This document shows, one piece after another, positions 45,753 through 54,768 of a DNA stretch of 64,000 nt. The position numbers and the translations under genes are program-made. The number at the start of each line of letters is the position of its first letter. Within the stretch, counting starts at the first letter, position 1. Below the pieces are notes generated by a model. That model worked only from the letters and a program-made list of their open reading frames with translations, had not been told where the DNA came from and made no database searches. Where the stretch lies: NCBI GenBank assembly GCA_016707425.1, contig JADJHU010000004.1, positions 115,255 through 179,254 on the forward strand, read 5' to 3'. The stretch comes from Gammaproteobacteria bacterium. GTDB lineage: Bacteria; Pseudomonadota; Gammaproteobacteria; Steroidobacterales; Steroidobacteraceae.

Positions 45753-46431
45753 GACGGGATGCTCCGGTGCGGCTCGCGCGCGGCGCTCCCGTGACGCGCC
45801 TCGAGTCCGGCGAGATCGGCCGCGAGGCAGCGATCGAGTAGCGCCACCAGTTCCGCATAGAACGCCATGGGCCGCTGCCGCTCGAGCTTTGCGCGCATCA
45901 TCGGGATCCAGCGGCCCGGGTGGCGCGCGATGAAATCGCGCCGTCCGAGCTGATAGGACCTCGGATCCTCTCCACGGGCCTCGAGATCGGCTTCGCCGTA
46001 CGCAAGGACATGCAGGAACTCGAGCTCCGCCGTCACGTGGTCCGGTGTCTCGCCACCCTGCCCGGTGGGAGCGAGCCCGAAGTGGTGATAGAAGCGCAGC
46101 ACCTCCTCCATCGTTGTCATCTGCGGCTCGACGTGCAGACCGCCGAAGAGCGGGCAGGGTGGCGCGGATGTTCCCGGATCGAAGAGTCGTGTGTATTCGG
46201 CGGGCAGTGCTCGGCCGTCTCCCCCGCGTCCCCGAGCGCACGCCAGTCGATCGGGCCCGGAAGCGGCGGATCGAGACGTTCGAGCCACTCCCGCAGGCGT
46301 GCCGCGAGCTCACCGGACCGAATCGCCTCCAGGAGCTCTCCGCGCGGATAACCGAAGGCCTCACCGAGCAGGGCATAGAGCGCACTGCGCGCGGCCGTGC
46401 CCGAGAGTGGCAACTCACCGCCGCCGTTCAC
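45749..46431 (-). CDS. TorD/DmsD-type molybdoenzyme chaperone (frameshifted)
   Basis: About 227 residues of a TorD-like cytoplasmic chaperone that holds the Tat-exported alpha subunit during cofactor insertion. N-terminal half ARSALYALLGEAFGYPRGEL; C-terminal half AEYTRLFDPGTSAPPCPLFG, then MEEVLRFYHHFGLAP with TPDHVTAELEFLHVLAYGE, the family signature. The two halves are in different frames; a single-base shift lies near 46195-46205. The GTG start at 46429-46431 overlaps the upstream stop (GTGA). Its place in the Mo hydroxylase operon matches EbdD. Confidence 0.85.
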
Positions 46432-47507
46432 CGCCGGCTCTCGATGACCTGCGACTCGATCGCCGGCACGGGCAGCGGGGTCCGCGACCACCGCAGCATC
46501 ATCATGCCCTCGACGTGTCCGCGGGTGTCGATCCAGTTGCCGCCACCGGGATTCCCCGCCCCGATGATGATCTTCACCGAGCCATCCGCCTCACGCGCCG
46601 CGGTACGGTTGTTGAGATGCGAGCGGTGTGTCGGAAAGGATATCGGCTCGAACCAGTAATTCGTGATGTCCAGGCCCCAGTACGGCACCTCCGCCGGCGA
46701 AAACCGCACCTCGAGCGCTTCATTCCCCTTCAGGCGGAAGTGACCGGCGGAGAAGCGGTGCCCGTGGGCATCTCGGGCGAACTCTCGTGCTCCTGAAAGG
46801 GCTCGAAGCGGTTCGGCGTGCTCTCACGCATCTTGTCGACGATCGCGGCCCAGATTCCCGCCGAGCGTGCAACATAGCCGGCCGTGCGAGGGCGCAGCCA
46901 TCACCTGCGCGAGCGTGACGTTCGGTCGTTCGCCGTCGCTGCTCCGTTCACGCATATGGAATGTCGCGCCCACCGTGCGATTCCAGTCATGAGCGTACTG
47001 GCGGATGAAGATGCAGCTCGCCTCCGGAGTCGTCCGGATCCAGTTGCCCGGCTGGCGCTCAGGCGAGAGGACGATTTCATAGCGACCTTCCCGATCCACC
47101 TTCAGTTCCCGCTCAGTCAGGGCCCCCACCTGTGCGCTGTGCGCATCGAGGCCGATCTTGCCCGCGTAGACGGTGAATTCCATGAAGGGCGCATCGCCCC
47201 GCTCGCCGCTCAGAACGTAGGTCCTGCGTCCGTCCAGCATTGCCTGGTAATACCGCGCATCCGAGGTCTCACCCTCTCCGAGCGTGGTGGGCGTCACGAG
47301 CGGGTAGACCTCCGGGTGCGCCGGGTCGCCGTACTCGAGCGTCGCCTCGAGCCCCATGCGGATCAGGCGAACGAGCTTGCGCAGTCCTTCCGCCTGCGTG
47401 AGGTCGTCGCGCGGTGTCGTCGGTCGTGCGAGCACCGAACCGGCGCCCTTCAGCTGCTCGCAGAATGCTTCCCAGGCCTTGACGCTGGCCGGCGTGTCAG
47501 TGCTCAT
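46428..47507 (-). CDS. DUF1214-like protein paired with a sulfotransferase (copy 2, frameshifted)
   Basis: About 358 residues, related to the protein at 30834-32006. The start MSTDTPASVKAWEAFCEQL runs to about 46870 and the end PYWGLDITNYWFEPISFPTH with GAGNPGGGNWIDTRGHVEGM is in another frame; two single-base shifts near 46860 and 46715-46790 join them through a third-frame piece (KMRESTPNRFEPF). DUF1214 proteins have no fixed function. Overlaps the sulfotransferase by 4 bp and the chaperone by 4 bp, so all are one translated unit. Confidence 0.75.
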
Positions 47508-48724
47508 TCTTCGGATACCTTGAAATAGTCCTGGTAGAAGCGGTAACGCTCGCGCTCCCGGGTCCGGTCGAGGCCGAACTGCTCGAGTGTGTAGCGATGC
47601 GTACCATGACGGTCGCGTGGATTCTTCGCGATGAAACTGCGCATGCGCTCGAGCGCTACGTCGCTCATCGGAATGCCGAAATGTGCGTAGATACGCTGTG
47701 CCATCCCGACCTGGTCTCCGAGGATCTCCGGGAAGTGCATGTCGAAGGCGTTGCGTGCCGCGGGGTGCCCGCTCTCACGGAAGGCCACGCAGCGGCGCAT
47801 GGCATCCTCCCATGAGCGGCTCCACATCCGCCCGATCTCGAGCCGATCGACTTCATCGCTTCCCATGCTGCAGGCCATGGCCACCAGTGAGCAGTGCGAG
47901 GCGATGAGCTTCAGGGGATCACGGTGCGTCATGACGATGCGCGCGTCCGGATAGACCCGGCAGATCGCCTCCAGCCCCCAGTGATAGCCCGTGCTCTTCA
48001 GCACCCAGCGATCCCGGGGATTGCGCCACTGCATGTACTGCAGCTGCCGCTTGTGCGTCCGGTAGACGGAAGTCTGGTCGGTGCTTTCGACCCAGCGTTC
48101 ATAGCTCGGGATGCGAAACTGGTTCGCAAAGATGACGCTCCTGAAATCGAAGGCATTGAGCATCAGGCATTCCTGCGCGAGGCGCGCACCCATCTCGTGC
48201 AGGGCCTGGAATTCCGGGATGAGTGTCCGCGACGTGCGCTCGAAATGCTCTTCGCAGATCGCAATGCGCGGATCGGTCTCGCAGGTCGCGCGCTCGGCCG
48301 GCGGCGACATGATGTGACACTCCCAGGTCATCGGCACACGGTTCGAGGGGTCCTGTGCCAGAAGATCGTGCATGATGGTCGAACCCGTGCGCGGCAGACC
48401 CACCATGAAGAGCGGCTTGACGATCTCGACGTCGAGAATCCCGGGGTTCCGCCTGATGTCGTCCGTCACCCGCAGCCGGTTTTCGAGATGGCGCAGGAGC
48501 TCGTTGAAGGCGATGAGGCGGCCGACGGCGTTCAGCCGCGCCTCCTCGTTCAGGCTCGCAAGGAGTCGTTCGAAGCCCTCGCGCCAGTCGGCATCGTCCC
48601 CGAAGTCTGCGAGACCGGTGTTGCGGCGCGCAGCCTCGAGCAGCGCATCGGCCGTGAGTTTCACGTCCGGGATCGCCGCGGCATGGGACCCCGTTACAGC
48701 GTCACTGTTCATGGCCGCGCTCAC
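47504..48724 (-). CDS. Sulfotransferase family protein (copy 2) in the Mo hydroxylase operon
   Basis: A 406-residue sulfotransferase-fold protein. PAPS loop MVGLPRTGSTIMHDLLAQDP near residue 107; second nucleotide region VYPDARIVMTHRDPLKLIAS near 260. The GTG start at 48722-48724 overlaps the alpha-subunit stop (GTGA); an ATG follows four codons later. It is directly coupled to the molybdenum hydroxylase alpha subunit, so its acceptor could be the alcohol that enzyme forms (inference). Confidence 0.88.
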   Translation of the reverse strand: MSAAMNSDAVTGSHAAAIPDVKLTADALLEAARRNTGLADFGDDADWREGFERLLASLNEEARLNAVGRLIAFNELLRHLENRLRVTDDIRRNPGILDVEIVKPLFMVGLPRTGSTIMHDLLAQDPSNRVPMTWECHIMSPPAERATCETDPRIAICEEHFERTSRTLIPEFQALHEMGARLAQECLMLNAFDFRSVIFANQFRIPSYERWVESTDQTSVYRTHKRQLQYMQWRNPRDRWVLKSTGYHWGLEAICRVYPDARIVMTHRDPLKLIASHCSLVAMACSMGSDEVDRLEIGRMWSRSWEDAMRRCVAFRESGHPAARNAFDMHFPEILGDQVGMAQRIYAHFGIPMSDVALERMRSFIAKNPRDRHGTHRYTLEQFGLDRTRERERYRFYQDYFKVSEE

Positions 48725-51618
48725 GCGACTCGTTCGATTTCGATGCGGGTCGCCCGATCGGTCGACCCCGGACTGAAGAGCGCCGGCATCGGCTGCAGGT
48801 GGTAGTAACCGCCCGCGAGCTGCACGGGATTGATGGGGTTCGGGGTCAGCGTCGAGTAACTCTTGCGGTTCCTGAACATGAAGGGCTCCCAGGCGTGGTA
48901 ACAGGTAGCCTGCCCGGGCCTGTGGGCCGCGGCCACGCGCGCCTGCATCTCCGTCGAGTTGATGTCGTTGAATACCCGCACGCGGTCCCCGTCACGGATG
49001 CCGCGCGCCTGTGCGTCCTGGATGCTCATGAAGATCACCGGCTCGCCCCGATTGAGCTGCAGCATGTACTTCTGATCCCGCCAGCTGGCGTGGATCGACC
49101 AGCGGGTGTGCCCGCCGGTCATGTAGAGCGGGTAGTTCCCGGCGATGTTCGGCTGGTCCTTGTGCACCGGCAGGCGTTCGCCGAGCTCCTCGTAGAAGGG
49201 ATGATCGATGCAGAACTGGATGCGCCGAGTGAGCGTCGGCCAGGGCATCTTCTTCTCGGTGTGCCAGAGCCCGGCCGTGATCGTTTCATTCGCCTTCACG
49301 TCTGTGGCGTTGCCGATGTTCATGAACGAGTTGTCGCCGAGCGCCGTGAAGCGCTGGAAACCCTTCTGCTTCAGCTTTTGCCAGTCGACGTCCCCGACGT
49401 TGGTCGATACGCTCAGGATGAGATCGAGCAGCTTGTCGACATTGTCCTCCGTGTAGCGGCCATCGAAGGTGAACTGGTCATAGACATCGAAGCCGCGCTC
49501 GGCGCCATAGCGGTCCCTGAATGTCCTGATGCCGCGTTCCGCCGCGCGGCGCTGGATGGTCTTCAGCAGCAGGCAGTTGATCTCCCAGTCCGACTTGGCC
49601 TCGGCGACCGGCTTCGCCGCACGCGTGACGACCTGCGAGAACGGCGACAACGGCGTCGCCCACGTGATGTCGTCCTTCTCGTACCAGGCCGCGACAGGCA
49701 GCACGTAGTCGCTGTAGAGCGCCGTATTGCTCATGCGCCAGTCGATGGTGACCATGAGATCGAGCCGGGGCAGGAGCTTCTCGATCATCACGTCATAGCT
49801 GCGGAAGCGGCGCAGCACGTTTCCGCCCGACTCCATGAAGATCCGCGGCGGCGTCGAGGGCCGGAGCTGCCAGCCCTTCTCGATGGCCTCGTCCATGTAG
49901 GACGCCAGCGGACGTTTCATCGCCGGATCCCACTTCTCGGAGGCGCCGTAGCGCTCCTTGAACCCGCCCTGCTGGTAGAGCCAGAGCAGACTCGGCGGGA
50001 ACGCGCCATGGCGGAATTCTTCGCGCGCCATGTCGTAGATGGTCATTTCCTTGGTCTGACCGCGCAGCCGGTCGGCAATGAAGCGTGGCGCCATCTTGAG
50101 GCCGAGCGCGGCGAGCTGGAGCTTCGGGTTGCCGCGGCCACCGAGATTGGCGATCCCGTCCACACCGTCGATGGAGAGATACGGGAAGGACATGTAGCCG
50201 GCGCCCTTGCGACCCATCTGCCCGGCGAGCGCGAAGCACAGGAGCTGCGCGCGTTCCATTTCGACGCCATGGTAATACTTGGAGAAATTCGACTGGGAGA
50301 TGCACGTCGCCGCGCGGGCTTTCGCCAGATCGCGCGCGAGCTGACGAATGGTCTCCGGATCGACACCGCAGAGGGCACTTGCCTTCTCCGGTTCATACTG
50401 CCGCAGATGTTCGCGCAGCTGGGCGAAGACCGGCCGTACCTTGAGCTTTCCCTGACGGGCATCGATCCCGAACTCACCATCGAGCGCCGGATCGAGAGCA
50501 CCCAGCTCGAGCGTCTTCTTAGAGACTTCGACGGACTTTCGTCCCGCCAGGTCGAAGACATAGAATTGGTCGTCGCGCCCCTCCGGCGCGAGGTCGGAGC
50601 CACGCAGGAAGCGGCCGTTGTCGACCCGCGTGAGCAGCGGCAGATCCGTCTGCTCCTGCACGTAACGCTTCCGGTAGAGTCCCTCGGCGATCATCACCTG
50701 CGCCATGCCGAGCCCGAGCGCCGCATCGGTCGCCACCTTTACCGGTACCCATTGATCCGCATGAATGGAGGATGCCGAGTAATCGGGCGAGATCGTGATC
50801 ACCCGCGCCCCGTTGTAGCGCGCCTCAGTGATGAAGTGGGCCTGCGGGATCTGCGTGTAGATCGGATTCCCGCCCCAGATGAGGATCAGGTCCGAATAGA
50901 AGAGATCATCCGAGGAGCTGCAGTGCACCATCTTGCCCGTGGTGACACAGAAGCCCGGTCGGTGGTCGCCGATCTCGGTGTTGACATCCAGCACGGGTGT
51001 GTCCAGCACGAGCGAGGCGCGCATCATCGCAAAGCCCGCGCCGCCGTTCGTCTGCGCCGTGCCCTGGTCCCACACGATCGAGCTGGGCCCGTCACTCGAG
51101 ACCATGGCATCGATGAACTTGTCGGCGATGTCGGTGAGCGCCGTATCCCAGCTCACGCGCTGCCATTTGCCTGCGCCGCGTTCGCCGATGCGCTTGAGGG
51201 GATGGCGCAGGCGCGCCCCGTCGTACATGCGCTGCGAGTAGCACGCGCCTTTCTGGCAGCCCCGGGGGTTGTAGTCCGGGATCTTCGGGTCGATCGGCTC
51301 GTAGGTCCCCGACTGCTCCTCCCGCCAGACGATCCCGTCCTTCACATACACGTTCCAGTTGCAGCCGCGCTGGTACCAGCAGTTCACGAAGTGCGTGCCC
51401 TTCGCCACGCTGTCCCAACGCCACTTCGCCCGCCAGATGTCCTCATACCCCTCGTAGGCCACCTGCGGCATCGGCGTGCCGTGCCCGAGTGAAGCGCTCC
51501 CGGGCGGCGCGGCGACGCCCCCCTCGTGCCGTGCTCGCCAGCCAAGATACCCGAGCGTGAGCACCACCGCCCCGCCCGCGCCTGTGAGAAACCCCCGCCG
51601 CGTCACCTGCATGCCCAT
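48721..51618 (-). CDS. Class II DMSO reductase-family Mo hydroxylase, catalytic alpha subunit (S25dA/EbdA-like), copy 1
   Basis: A 965-residue Mo-bisMGD protein close to ethylbenzene and steroid C25 dehydrogenases, which hydroxylate unactivated carbons with water. Tat signal TRRGFLTG at 6-13 followed by a hydrophobic run, so periplasmic. FS0 ligands have the class II spacing: His76, Cys80, Cys86, Cys121 (THFVNCWYQRGC, RGCQKG). Asp218 in EIGDHRPG matches the Mo-ligand Asp of EbdA. Other family stretches: QTDLPLL near 320, SNFSKYYHGVEMERAQLL, and KITGGHTRWS-like TGGHTRWSIHASWRDQ. Steroid rather than ethylbenzene as substrate is inferred from the neighbours. Second gene after the interrupted beta subunit. 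Confidence 0.93.
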   Translation of the reverse strand: MGMQVTRRGFLTGAGGAVVLTLGYLGWRARHEGGVAAPPGSASLGHGTPMPQVAYEGYEDIWRAKWRWDSVAKGTHFVNCWYQRGCNWNVYVKDGIVWREEQSGTYEPIDPKIPDYNPRGCQKGACYSQRMYDGARLRHPLKRIGERGAGKWQRVSWDTALTDIADKFIDAMVSSDGPSSIVWDQGTAQTNGGAGFAMMRASLVLDTPVLDVNTEIGDHRPGFCVTTGKMVHCSSSDDLFYSDLILIWGGNPIYTQIPQAHFITEARYNGARVITISPDYSASSIHADQWVPVKVATDAALGLGMAQVMIAEGLYRKRYVQEQTDLPLLTRVDNGRFLRGSDLAPEGRDDQFYVFDLAGRKSVEVSKKTLELGALDPALDGEFGIDARQGKLKVRPVFAQLREHLRQYEPEKASALCGVDPETIRQLARDLAKARAATCISQSNFSKYYHGVEMERAQLLCFALAGQMGRKGAGYMSFPYLSIDGVDGIANLGGRGNPKLQLAALGLKMAPRFIADRLRGQTKEMTIYDMAREEFRHGAFPPSLLWLYQQGGFKERYGASEKWDPAMKRPLASYMDEAIEKGWQLRPSTPPRIFMESGGNVLRRFRSYDVMIEKLLPRLDLMVTIDWRMSNTALYSDYVLPVAAWYEKDDITWATPLSPFSQVVTRAAKPVAEAKSDWEINCLLLKTIQRRAAERGIRTFRDRYGAERGFDVYDQFTFDGRYTEDNVDKLLDLILSVSTNVGDVDWQKLKQKGFQRFTALGDNSFMNIGNATDVKANETITAGLWHTEKKMPWPTLTRRIQFCIDHPFYEELGERLPVHKDQPNIAGNYPLYMTGGHTRWSIHASWRDQKYMLQLNRGEPVIFMSIQDAQARGIRDGDRVRVFNDINSTEMQARVAAAHRPGQATCYHAWEPFMFRNRKSYSTLTPNPINPVQLAGGYYHLQPMPALFSPGSTDRATRIEIERVA

Positions 51619-51629
51619 GGCCCCTCCCC

Positions 51630-52667
51630 CTACAGCGTCGCCGGGTCCTTCCTGAAGTCCGGAAAGATGTCATCCGGCCAGCGATACACGATCAGCGTGT
51701 CCATCAGCTCCGAGGCCTCCCCGCGCGCCTTCTTCGCCCGCTCCGCCTCGAGCACCCCGAGCACCTCGCGCACCCGCGGCCCAAACAGCCCCTCCAGGTA
51801 CTCCAGCGGTATCCGCGGCTTCGAGGGATCGGGCTTGCCCGTGGCACTGACCTGCGGCGGCGAGAGCGGCGGTACGTAAAACACATTCGGCCCGGTCCCA
51901 AACTCCGCATGCAGCGGCAGCGCCACCTTCCACTGGTGCACGAGCTTGTGAATCGGCCCGCGCTCATCGTCCAGATACCCCACGAAACGCATCCGCCCCG
52001 GGCACTGGCGCGCACACGCCGGCGCCACCCCCTGGTCGATGCGCGGAAAACAGAAAATGCACTTCTGCGACACCAGCTGCACGTGGTTGTAGTAAATCCG
52101 CTTGTACGGACACGCCTCCATGCAGAAGCGATACCCCTTGCACTGCTGGTCATCGATCAGAACGATCCCGTCCTGCTCGCGCTTGTAGATCGCCCCACGC
52201 GGACACGCCTCCAGACACGCCGGGTGCGTGCAGTGATTGCACAACCGCGGAAAATAGAAAAAATGCGAGTTCGGATACTCCCCCGCCCCCTCGTCCTCGT
52301 CCCAGTTCGGACCCCAGGAGGGCTTCTCCCCCTTGAAATTGCGCGGCTCAAGGTGACTCGCCGTCCCCTCAAAGAGCACCTCCTTCTGGTTGAACTGCCA
52401 CGCATCCCCAAACTCCTCCCGACCCGGAATGCGACTCGGCCGCTGGCGCCCATCGGGCGCAAACCCCCCGCCCATCCCCTCCCAGCCCTTCGGCGTCCCC
52501 TGCCCAGGCAGCGTGTTCACCACCGTCCACCACATCCCCTCCATGCCCTCTTCCCGCGTCCACTGCGTCTTGCACGCAATCGCACACGTGTGACACCCCA
52601 GACACTTGTTCAGGTCAAACACCATCGCCAGCTGGCGCTTCGGGCGCACCACCCCACCGTCAAGCTC
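51630..52667 (-). CDS. Mo hydroxylase iron-sulfur beta subunit, main part (5' end cut off by an insertion sequence)
   Basis: Residues 14 (part of the duplicated codon) to about 358 of an EbdB-like beta subunit. Four cysteine clusters are complete: CLGCHTCAIACK, CNHCTHPACLEACPRG, CKGYRFCMEACPYKR and CIFCFPRIDQGVAPACARQCP, for three 4Fe-4S and one 3Fe-4S cluster. It links the Mo subunit to the haem gamma subunit. An IS sits immediately upstream. The first 14 codons are at 54069-54110 and rejoin in frame when the IS and one copy of the CTC duplication are removed. Translation now could only begin inside, for example at GTG 52652 or ATG (KRQLAMVF) farther in, without its own SD. Confidence 0.9.
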   Translation of the reverse strand, partial: ELDGGVVRPKRQLAMVFDLNKCLGCHTCAIACKTQWTREEGMEGMWWTVVNTLPGQGTPKGWEGMGGGFAPDGRQRPSRIPGREEFGDAWQFNQKEVLFEGTASHLEPRNFKGEKPSWGPNWDEDEGAGEYPNSHFFYFPRLCNHCTHPACLEACPRGAIYKREQDGIVLIDDQQCKGYRFCMEACPYKRIYYNHVQLVSQKCIFCFPRIDQGVAPACARQCPGRMRFVGYLDDERGPIHKLVHQWKVALPLHAEFGTGPNVFYVPPLSPPQVSATGKPDPSKPRIPLEYLEGLFGPRVREVLGVLEAERAKKARGEASELMDTLIVYRWPDDIFPDFRKDPATL

Positions 52668-52697
52668 CAGTCTCTTCCAACATGGTATGAGCCTGAA
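52668..52697 (+). repeat. IS left terminal inverted repeat
   Basis: About 29 bp matching the right end in opposite orientation with a few changes and a 1-base gap. A second related copy (ttccaatatggtttgagcc) lies just inside at 52711-52733. Confidence 0.8.
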
Positions 52698-52761
52698 CGG
52701 GGGGCCTTGATTCCAATATGGTTTGAGCCTGAAGCGGCGATTCCAGACCGATCATCACGAC

Positions 52762-54013
52762 ATGGTGATCGACATGAACGACGCTTCGCTGACCACCCTG
52801 GCGCAGATCCAGGAGTTCCTCGCCGGCACGGCCGATGTGGTCTTTACCTCCACCGCGGACGAGGCGGCCCGCTATCGCTTCATCGCCGGGGTGCTCAGAC
52901 GCTTCGACTACCCAGGGTTGGCGCGCTCCGAGAAGGGCCTGCTGCGCCGCTACCTGGCGCGCACCACCGGCTACTCACGGCCGCAACTGACCCGACTGAT
53001 ACGACAGCACCGTCAGTACGGGGCCTCCCAGCGCTATGCTGCCCCCACGGCGGGCTTTCGCCGCCGCTACAGCGACGAGGACGTCGCACTGCTGGCGGAG
53101 GTCGACAGCCTGCATGGCACGCTCTCCGGCCCCACCACGCGGGTACTGCTCGAGCGGGCGCTGCATCTCTACGGTGATGAGCGCTTCGCGCGCCTGGCGA
53201 CGATCTCCGTCTCCCACCTCCACAACCTGCGTCAACTCACCGCCTACCGCAGCGTTCGCCGCCACTGGACCAAGACCCGGCCCACGCCCGTGCGCATCGG
53301 CCTGCGCAAGCCGCCCCGGCCCGAGGGGCGCCCCGGCTTCATCCGCATCGACTCCGTCCACCAGGGCGATCAGGACGGCTGCAAGGGCCTCCTATCACCT
53401 CGACGCGGTCGATTGTCACCCAGTGGCAGCTCCTCGCCACCGCCGAGCGCATCAGCGAGGCCTTACTGCCCGCCCTGCAAAGCCTGCTCGAGGGCTTCCC
53501 CTTCCAGATCCTCGGCTTCCACGCCGATAACGGCTCCGAGTACATCAATCACACCGTCGCCAAGCTGCTCAACAAGCTCAACATCGAACTGACCCGCTCC
53601 CGGCCCGCCACAGCAACGATAACGCCCTGGTCGAGACCAAAAACGGCGCCGTGGTCCGCAAGCATCTCGGCTACGCCCATATTCCGCAGCGCTTCGCCAC
53701 CGAGGTCAATGCCTTCTGCGCCGAACACCTCAACCCGTATCTGAACTTCCACCGACCCTGCTTCTTCGCCGTCGAGGCAATCGACGCCAAAGGCAAGATC
53801 CGCAAGCACTACCCCGCCGACCAGATCATGACGCCGTGGGACAGGGCTGCGTTCCATCCTGGGGCCGCGCAATACCTCAAGCCCGGCGTCACGCTCAACG
53901 CCCTGCAACACCAAGCCAGCCAGATCTCCGATAATGTGGCCGCGCAGCGTCTCAACACCGCTCGCACCAGGCTCTTCCAATCCATCCATCGACGGTCCAG
54001 ACCCGCCGCCTGA
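52762..54013 (+). pseudogene. DDE transposase of the IS (two frameshifts)
   Basis: About 417 residues of an integrase-fold transposase. N-terminal HTH-like region (TTGYSRPQLTRLIRQHRQYG) and the catalytic triad: IRIDSVHQGD (Asp), FHADNGSEYIN (Asp), NALVETKNG (Glu). The frame shifts near 53388-53393 and near 53606-53612, so two indels separate the three triad segments. It may be inactive, or the sequence may be faulty. Start ATG 52762 (MVIDMND); an upstream TTG lies in the inner repeat. Confidence 0.85.
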
Positions 54014-54039
54014 TTCAACCCTTACCGGTCAACGTCTCT

Positions 54040-54068
54040 CGGGCTCATACCTGAATTGGAAAAGACTG
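54040..54068 (-). repeat. IS right terminal inverted repeat
   Basis: Reverse complement pairs with 52668-52697. It ends at the flanking CTC and begins 26 bp after the transposase stop codon. Confidence 0.8.
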
Positions 54069-54110
54069 CTCCCGCCCAATCCGCGCCGCTTCCGCCTTCC
54101 CTTCCGCCAT
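54069..54110 (-). pseudogene. Detached 5' end of the beta-subunit gene (14 codons)
   Basis: ATG GCG GAA ... GAG, 14 codons reading MAEGKAEAARIGRE, starts 5 nt after the gamma-subunit stop. Removing the IS continues the frame as LDGGVVRPKRQLAMVF, the true beat of the beta subunit. This shows the operon was gamma-beta-alpha before the insertion. Confidence 0.87.
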
Positions 54111-54115
54111 GTGCC

Positions 54116-54764
54116 TCAAGCCTCCAGCTCCAGCTCCACCCACTCCGGAGAAAACGCCTTCAACCCCGCACGCTCACTCCCCGCCCCGCTCCACACCGCC
54201 ACCGCCACCCGATACCGCCCACCCACCGCAAAACTCACCGTCTCCGGCCCCGCCCCCTGCGGCGCCAGCACCCGCCGAAATACCACCGACCACCGACCCC
54301 CGCATGCACCGCCTGCGTCTCCACCCCACCGCACGCCCCTGCAACCGCGAGGGTCCCAATCCCCTCCGCCACATTCACCCGCGCCGCCTTCCCACGATCC
54401 GCTCGCCAGTGCCACAAACTCACCGGCGCCCTCCGCACCATCATCGGCGCCGACTCGCTCAGCGGAAACAACAACGCCGCCGCATCCGCAAACTCATCGT
54501 TGTCACGCACCACCGACACCGGCCGCTGCACACTCCCCACTCCAGCCGAAACGCTACCTCCCGACCATCGTGCACCACCTGCAGCCCCGCCGCCCGCGTC
54601 TGACCAAACTCCCCGTCCCGCCACTTCCCTGCACACATCGCGGAAGGCTGCAACCCCACAGGCGCCCCCACCAAACCGACCTTGCGCGCCGGAAAACCAC
54701 TCCACAACACAGACCCGGGATCACCAAACACCACCGGCTCCTGATTCACACGTCTGACCTGCAT
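54116..54764 (-). pseudogene. Mo hydroxylase gamma (haem b) subunit, two frameshifts
   Basis: About 215 residues of an EbdC/S25dC-like haem b protein that passes electrons from the beta subunit. Three pieces in three frames: MQVRRVNQEPVVFGDPGSV at the start; VSVVRDNDEFADAAALLFPL with RAPVSLWHWRADRGKA in the middle; and RWSVVFRRVLAPQ plus YRVAVAVWSGAGSERAG and the ending KAFSPEWVELELEA. Shifts lie near 54535 and 54295-54320. No signal peptide is evident; the enzyme may be co-exported with alpha. First gene of the trio, 4 bp after the acyl-CoA ligase stop. Confidence 0.83.
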
Positions 54765-54768
54765 TGCG

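Larger units (their letters stand above)
52668..54068. mobile_element. Insertion sequence of about 1.4 kb inserted in the beta-subunit gene
   Basis: Bounded by imperfect terminal inverted repeats of about 29 bp. The left end starts cagtctcttccaacatgg (52668) and the right end, read backwards from 54068, starts cagtcttttccaattcagg, both continuing into tatgagcc. CTC flanks both sides (52665-52667 and 54069-54071), a likely 3-bp target duplication. Inside is one transposase gene with a DDE triad. A 3-bp duplication suits an IS3-like element, but I do not name a family firmly. Confidence 0.87.

Noticed and set aside
48799..51492. 897-codon open frame on the plus strand
   Set aside because: Exactly antisense to the Mo hydroxylase alpha subunit; a long shadow typical of high-GC3 genes.
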